Source of the DNA: Lumbricus rubellus
Taxonomy: Eukaryota; Annelida; Clitellata; Crassiclitellata; Lumbricidae
Length of the DNA: 64,000 bases
Assembly: GCA_945859605.1 (NCBI GenBank)
Contig: OX243815.1
Location: 31,167,118-31,231,117 of the forward strand
Direction of reading: 5' to 3'
Part shown: one piece after another, positions 58,801-64,000 of the stretch
How the letters are laid out: each line of letters opens with the position of its first letter
Position numbering within the stretch: position 1 is the stretch's first letter
Program-made: the position numbers and the translations under genes
Notes under the pieces: model-generated
Seen by the model: the letters and a program-made list of their open reading frames with translations, nothing else
Told to the model about the DNA's origin: nothing
Database searches by the model: none

Positions 58801-61800
58801 GATGATGATGATGTCATAGGTGAGAGATGATGATGATGTCATAGGTGAGATGATGATGATGTCATAGGTGAGAGATGATGATGATGTCATAGGTGAGAGA
58901 TGATGATGATGTCATAGGTGAGAGATGATGATGATGTCATAGGTGAGATGATGATGATGTCATAGGTGAGAGATGATGATGATGTCATAGGTGAGATGAT
59001 GATGATGTCATATGTGAGAGATGATGATGTCATAGGTGAGAGATGATGATGATGTCATAGGTGAGAGATGATGATGATGTCATAGGTGAGATGATGATGA
59101 TGTCATATGTGAGAGATGATGATGTCATAGGTGAGAGATGATGATGATGTCATAGGTGAGAGATGATGATGATGTCATAGGTGAGATGATGATGATGTCA
59201 TAGGTGAGAGATGATGATGATGTCATAGGTGAGATGATGATGATGTCATAGGTGAGAGATGATGATGATGTCATAGGTGAGAGATGATGATGATGTCATA
59301 GGTGAGATGATGATGATGTCATAGGTGAGAGATGATGATGATGTCATAGGTGAGATGATGATGATGTCATATGTGAGAGATGATGATGTCATAGGTGAGA
59401 GATGATGATGATGTCATAGGTGAGAGATGATGATGATGTCATAGGTGAGATGATGATGATGTCATATGTGAGAGATGATGATGTCATAGGTGAGAGATGA
59501 TGATGATGTCATAGGTGAGAGATGATGATGATGTCATAGGTGAGAGATGATGATGATGTCATAGGTGAGAGATGATGATGATGTCATAGGTGAGATGATG
59601 ATGATGTCATAGGTGAGAGATGATGATGATGTCATAGGTGAGAGATGATGATGATGTCATAGGTGAGATGATGATGATGTCATAGGTGAGAGATGATGAT
59701 GATGTCATAGGTGAGATGATGATGATGTCATATGTGAGAGATGATGATGTCATAGGTGAGAGATGATGATGATGTCATAGGTGAGAGATGATGATGATGT
59801 CATAGGTGAGATGATGATGATGTCATATGTGAGAGATGATGATGATGTCATAGGTGAGAGATGATGATGATGTCATAGGTGAGAGATGATGATGATGTCA
59901 TAGGTGAGAGATGATGATGATGTCATAGGTGAGAGATGATGATGATGTCATAGGTGAGATGATGATGATGTCATATGTGAGAGATGATGATGATGTCATA
60001 GGTGAGAGATGATGATGATGTCATAGGTGAGAGATGATGATGATGTCATAGGTGAGATGATGATGATGTCATATGTGAGAGATGATGATGATGTCATAGG
60101 TGAGAGATGATGATGATGTCATAGGTGAGAGATGATGATGATGTCATAGGTGAGAGATGATGATGATGTCATAGGTGAGAGATGATGATGATGTCATAGG
60201 TGAGATGATGATGATGTCATAGGTGAGAGATGATGATGATGTCATAGGTGAGAGATGATGATGATGTCATAGGTGAGAGATGATGATGATGTCATAGGTG
60301 AGATGATGATGATGTCATATGTGAGAGATGATGATGATGTCATAGGTGAGAGATGATGATGATGTCATAGGTGAGAGATGATGATGATGTCATAGGTGAG
60401 ATGATGATGATGTCATATGTGAGAGATGATGATGATGTCATAGGTGAGAGATGATGATGATGTCATAGGTGAGAGATGATGATGATGTCATAGGTGAGAG
60501 ATGATGATGATGTCATAGGTGAGAGATGATGATGATGTCATAGGTGAGATGATGATGATGTCATATGTGAGAGATGATGATGATGTCATAGGTGAGAGAT
60601 GATGATGATGTCATAGGTGAGAGATGATGATGATGTCATAGGTGAGAGATGATGATGATGTCATAGGTGAGAGATGATGATGATGTCATAGGTGAGATGA
60701 TGATGATGTCATATGTGAGAGATGATGATGATGTCATAGGTGAGAGATGATGATGATGTCATAGGTGAGAGATGATGATGATGTCATAGGTGAGATGATG
60801 ATGATGTCATATGTGAGAGATGATGATGATGTCATAGGTGAGAGATGATGATGATGTCATAGGTGAGAGATGATGATGATGTCATAGGTGAGAGATGATG
60901 ATGATGTCATAGGTGAGAGATGATGATGATGTCATAGGTGAGAGATGATGATGATGTCATAGGTGAGAGATGATGATGATGTCATAGGTGAGATGATGAT
61001 GATGTCATATGTGAGAGATGATGATGATGTCATAGGTGAGAGATGATGATGATGTCATAGGTGAGAGATGATGATGATGTCATAGGTGAGATGATGATGA
61101 TGTCATATGTGAGAGATGATGATGATGTCATAGGTGAGAGATGATGATGATGTCATAGGTGAGAGATGATGATGATGTCATAGGTGAGATGATGATGATG
61201 TCATATGTGAGAGATGATGATGTCATAGGTGAGAGATGATGATGATGTCATAGGTGAGAGATGATGATGTCATAGGTGAGAGATGATGATGATGTCATAG
61301 GTGAGAGATGATGATGATGTCATAGGTGAGATGATGATGATGTCATATGTGAGAGATGATGATGTCATAGGTGAGAGATGATGATGATGTCATAGGTGAG
61401 ATGATGATGATGTCATAGGTGAGAGATGATGATGATGTCATAGGTGAGATGATGATGATGTCATATGTGAGAGATGATGATGTCATAGGTGAGAGATGAT
61501 GATGATGTCATAGGTGAGAGATGATGATGATGTCATATGTGAGAGATGATGATGTCATAGGTGAGAGATGATGATGATGTCATAGGTGAGAGATGATGAT
61601 GATGTCATAGGTGAGATGATGATGATGTCATAGGTGAGAGATGATGATGATGTCATAGGTGAGATGATGATGATGTCATATGTGAGAGATGATGATGTCA
61701 TAGGTGAGAGATGATGATGATGTCATAGGTGAGATGATGATGATGTCATAGGTGAGAGATGATGATGATGTCATAGGTGAGATGATGATGATGTCATATG

Positions 61801-64000
61801 TGAGAGATGATGATGTCATATGTGAGAGATGATGATGATGTCATAGGTGAGAGATGATGATGATGTCATATGTGAGAGATGATGATGTCATAGGTGAGAG
61901 ATGATGATGATGTCATAGGTGAGAGATGATGATGATGTCATAGGTGAGATGATGATGATGTCATAGGTGAGAGATGATGATGATGTCATAGGTGAGATGA
62001 TGATGATGTCATATGTGAGAGATGATGATGATGTCATAGGTGAGAGATGATGATGATGTCATAGGTGAGAGATGATGATGATGTCATAGGTGAGATGATG
62101 ATGATGTCATAGGTGAGAGATGATGATGATGTCATAGGTGAGATGATGATGATGTCATAGGTGAGAGATGATGATGATGTCATAGGTGAGAGATGATGAT
62201 GATGTCATAGGTGAGAGATGATGATGATGTCATAGGTGAGATGATGATGATGTCATAGGTGAGAGATGATGATGATGTCATAGGTGAGATGATGATGATG
62301 TCATATGTGAGAGATGATGATGTCATAGGTGAGAGATGATGATGATGTCATAGGTGAGAGATGATGATGATGTCATAGGTGAGATGATGATGATGTCATA
62401 TGTGAGAGATGATGATGTCATAGGTGAGAGATGATGATGATGTCATAGGTGAGAGATGATGATGATGTCATAGGTGAGATGATGATGATGTCATAGGTGA
62501 GAGATGATGATGATGTCATAGGTGAGATGATGATGATGTCATAGGTGAGAGATGATGATGATGTCATAGGTGAGAGATGATGATGATGTCATAGGTGAGA
62601 TGATGATGATGTCATAGGTGAGAGATGATGATGATGTCATAGGTGAGATGATGATGATGTCATATGTGAGAGATGATGATGTCATAGGTGAGAGATGATG
62701 ATGATGTCATAGGTGAGAGATGATGATGATGTCATAGGTGAGATGATGATGATGTCATATGTGAGAGATGATGATGTCATAGGTGAGAGATGATGATGAT
62801 GTCATAGGTGAGAGATGATGATGATGTCATAGGTGAGAGATGATGATGATGTCATAGGTGAGAGATGATGATGATGTCATAGGTGAGATGATGATGATGT
62901 CATAGGTGAGAGATGATGATGATGTCATAGGTGAGAGATGATGATGATGTCATAGGTGAGATGATGATGATGTCATAGGTGAGAGATGATGATGATGTCA
63001 TAGGTGAGATGATGATGATGTCATATGTGAGAGATGATGATGTCATAGGTGAGAGATGATGATGATGTCATAGGTGAGAGATGATGATGATGTCATAGGT
63101 GAGATGATGATGATGTCATATGTGAGAGATGATGATGATGTCATAGGTGAGAGATGATGATGATGTCATAGGTGAGAGATGATGATGATGTCATAGGTGA
63201 GAGATGATGATGATGTCATAGGTGAGAGATGATGATGATGTCATAGGTGAGATGATGATGATGTCATATGTGAGAGATGATGATGATGTCATAGGTGAGA
63301 GATGATGATGATGTCATAGGTGAGAGATGATGATGATGTCATAGGTGAGATGATGATGATGTCATAGGTGAGAGATGATGATGATGTCATAGGTGAGAGA
63401 TGATGATGATGTCATAGGTGAGAGATGATGATGATGTCATAGGTGAGAGATGATGATGATGTCATAGGTGAGAGATGATGATGATGTCATAGGTGAGATG
63501 ATGATGATGTCATAGGTGAGAGATGATGATGATGTCATAGGTGAGAGATGATGATGATGTCATAGGTGAGAGATGATGATGATGTCATAGGTGAGATGAT
63601 GATGATGTCATATGTGAGAGATGATGATGATGTCATAGGTGAGAGATGATGATGATGTCATAGGTGAGAGATGATGATGATGTCATAGGTGAGATGATGA
63701 TGATGTCATATGTGAGAGATGATGATGATGTCATAGGTGAGAGATGATGATGATGTCATAGGTGAGAGATGATGATGATGTCATAGGTGAGAGATGATGA
63801 TGATGTCATAGGTGAGAGATGATGATGATGTCATAGGTGAGATGATGATGATGTCATATGTGAGAGATGATGATGATGTCATAGGTGAGAGATGATGATG
63901 ATGTCATAGGTGAGAGATGATGATGATGTCATAGGTGAGATGATGATGATGTCATATGTGAGAGATGATGATGATGTCATAGGTGAGAGATGATGATGAT
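55818..64000 (+). repeat. Giant tandem array built from an exon end and its splice donor (22/23/25-bp units)
   Basis: The unit gtcatag|gtgagagatgatgat (22 bp), its 25-bp form with one more GAT, and a 23-bp form (gtgagatgatgatgat) fill the whole right end with no interruption. At 22-25 bp per unit this is about 330-370 copies. A gtcatat variant recurs at regular places, so the array has higher-order structure. The first unit is the last coding bases and donor of the exon ending at 55833. Confidence 0.97.

Noticed and set aside
55818..64000. CRISPR array
   Set aside because: Units are contiguous with no unique spacers, in a eukaryotic genome, and grow from an exon end.

Overview
This window is animal nuclear DNA. 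It has intron-rich genes with GT-AG introns, tRNA-derived SINEs, terminal-inverted-repeat transposons with target-site duplications, an LTR retrotransposon and a very heavy load of micro- and minisatellites. The channel gene is bilaterian in type. The many short 'taggccta' motifs and the repeat style suggest a marine invertebrate, perhaps an echinoderm or hemichordate, but I cannot fix the phylum from sequence alone.

Layout. Positions 1-2573 (minus strand) hold an unbroken gag-protease reading frame of a Ty3/Gypsy-type retrotransposon that runs off the left edge. Its tRNA-Leu primer-binding site (2894-2910) and LTR follow. It lies antisense inside the first visible intron of the main gene. 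Positions 3934-40896 (plus strand) carry 28 exons of a voltage-gated sodium channel (NaV1 type, filter D-E-K-A), from domain I S1 to the stop codon. All exon phases fit, giving about 2,088 residues. Only the N-terminal cytoplasmic exon(s) are missing, to the left of the window. Two functional sites differ from the usual: the inactivation gate reads M-L-M instead of I/M-F-M, and the domain I residue that normally carries an aromatic ring for tetrodotoxin binding is Ala. Its introns contain hAT-like, mariner-like and foldback elements, SINEs, a LINE end and many tandem arrays.

Positions 40897-47900 are intergenic with no gene I can support. Positions 47918-52384 (plus) hold a 5'UTR exon and five coding exons of a secreted CUB-domain protein whose domains carry His/Gln-rich inserts; its 3' end is not found. 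Positions 53571-54194 (minus) hold a small two-exon gene for a 79-residue protein with an acidic N-terminus and an arginine-rich C-terminus, protamine-like. It has a polyadenylation signal and, upstream, a duplicated CCAAT plus X-box (RFX-type) module. Positions 55704-55833 (plus) are a signal-peptide exon of a third gene. Its 3' end and splice donor have become the unit of a tandem array that fills the rest of the window (more than 8 kb).

The most unusual theme is that several minisatellites here sit exactly on exon-intron junctions and copy the splice site itself: the acceptor of sodium-channel exon 6, the donor of exon 7, the acceptor of CUB exon 3, the donor of CUB exon 4, and the donor of the signal-peptide exon at 55833. 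This points to repeated local tandem duplication seeded at splice junctions.
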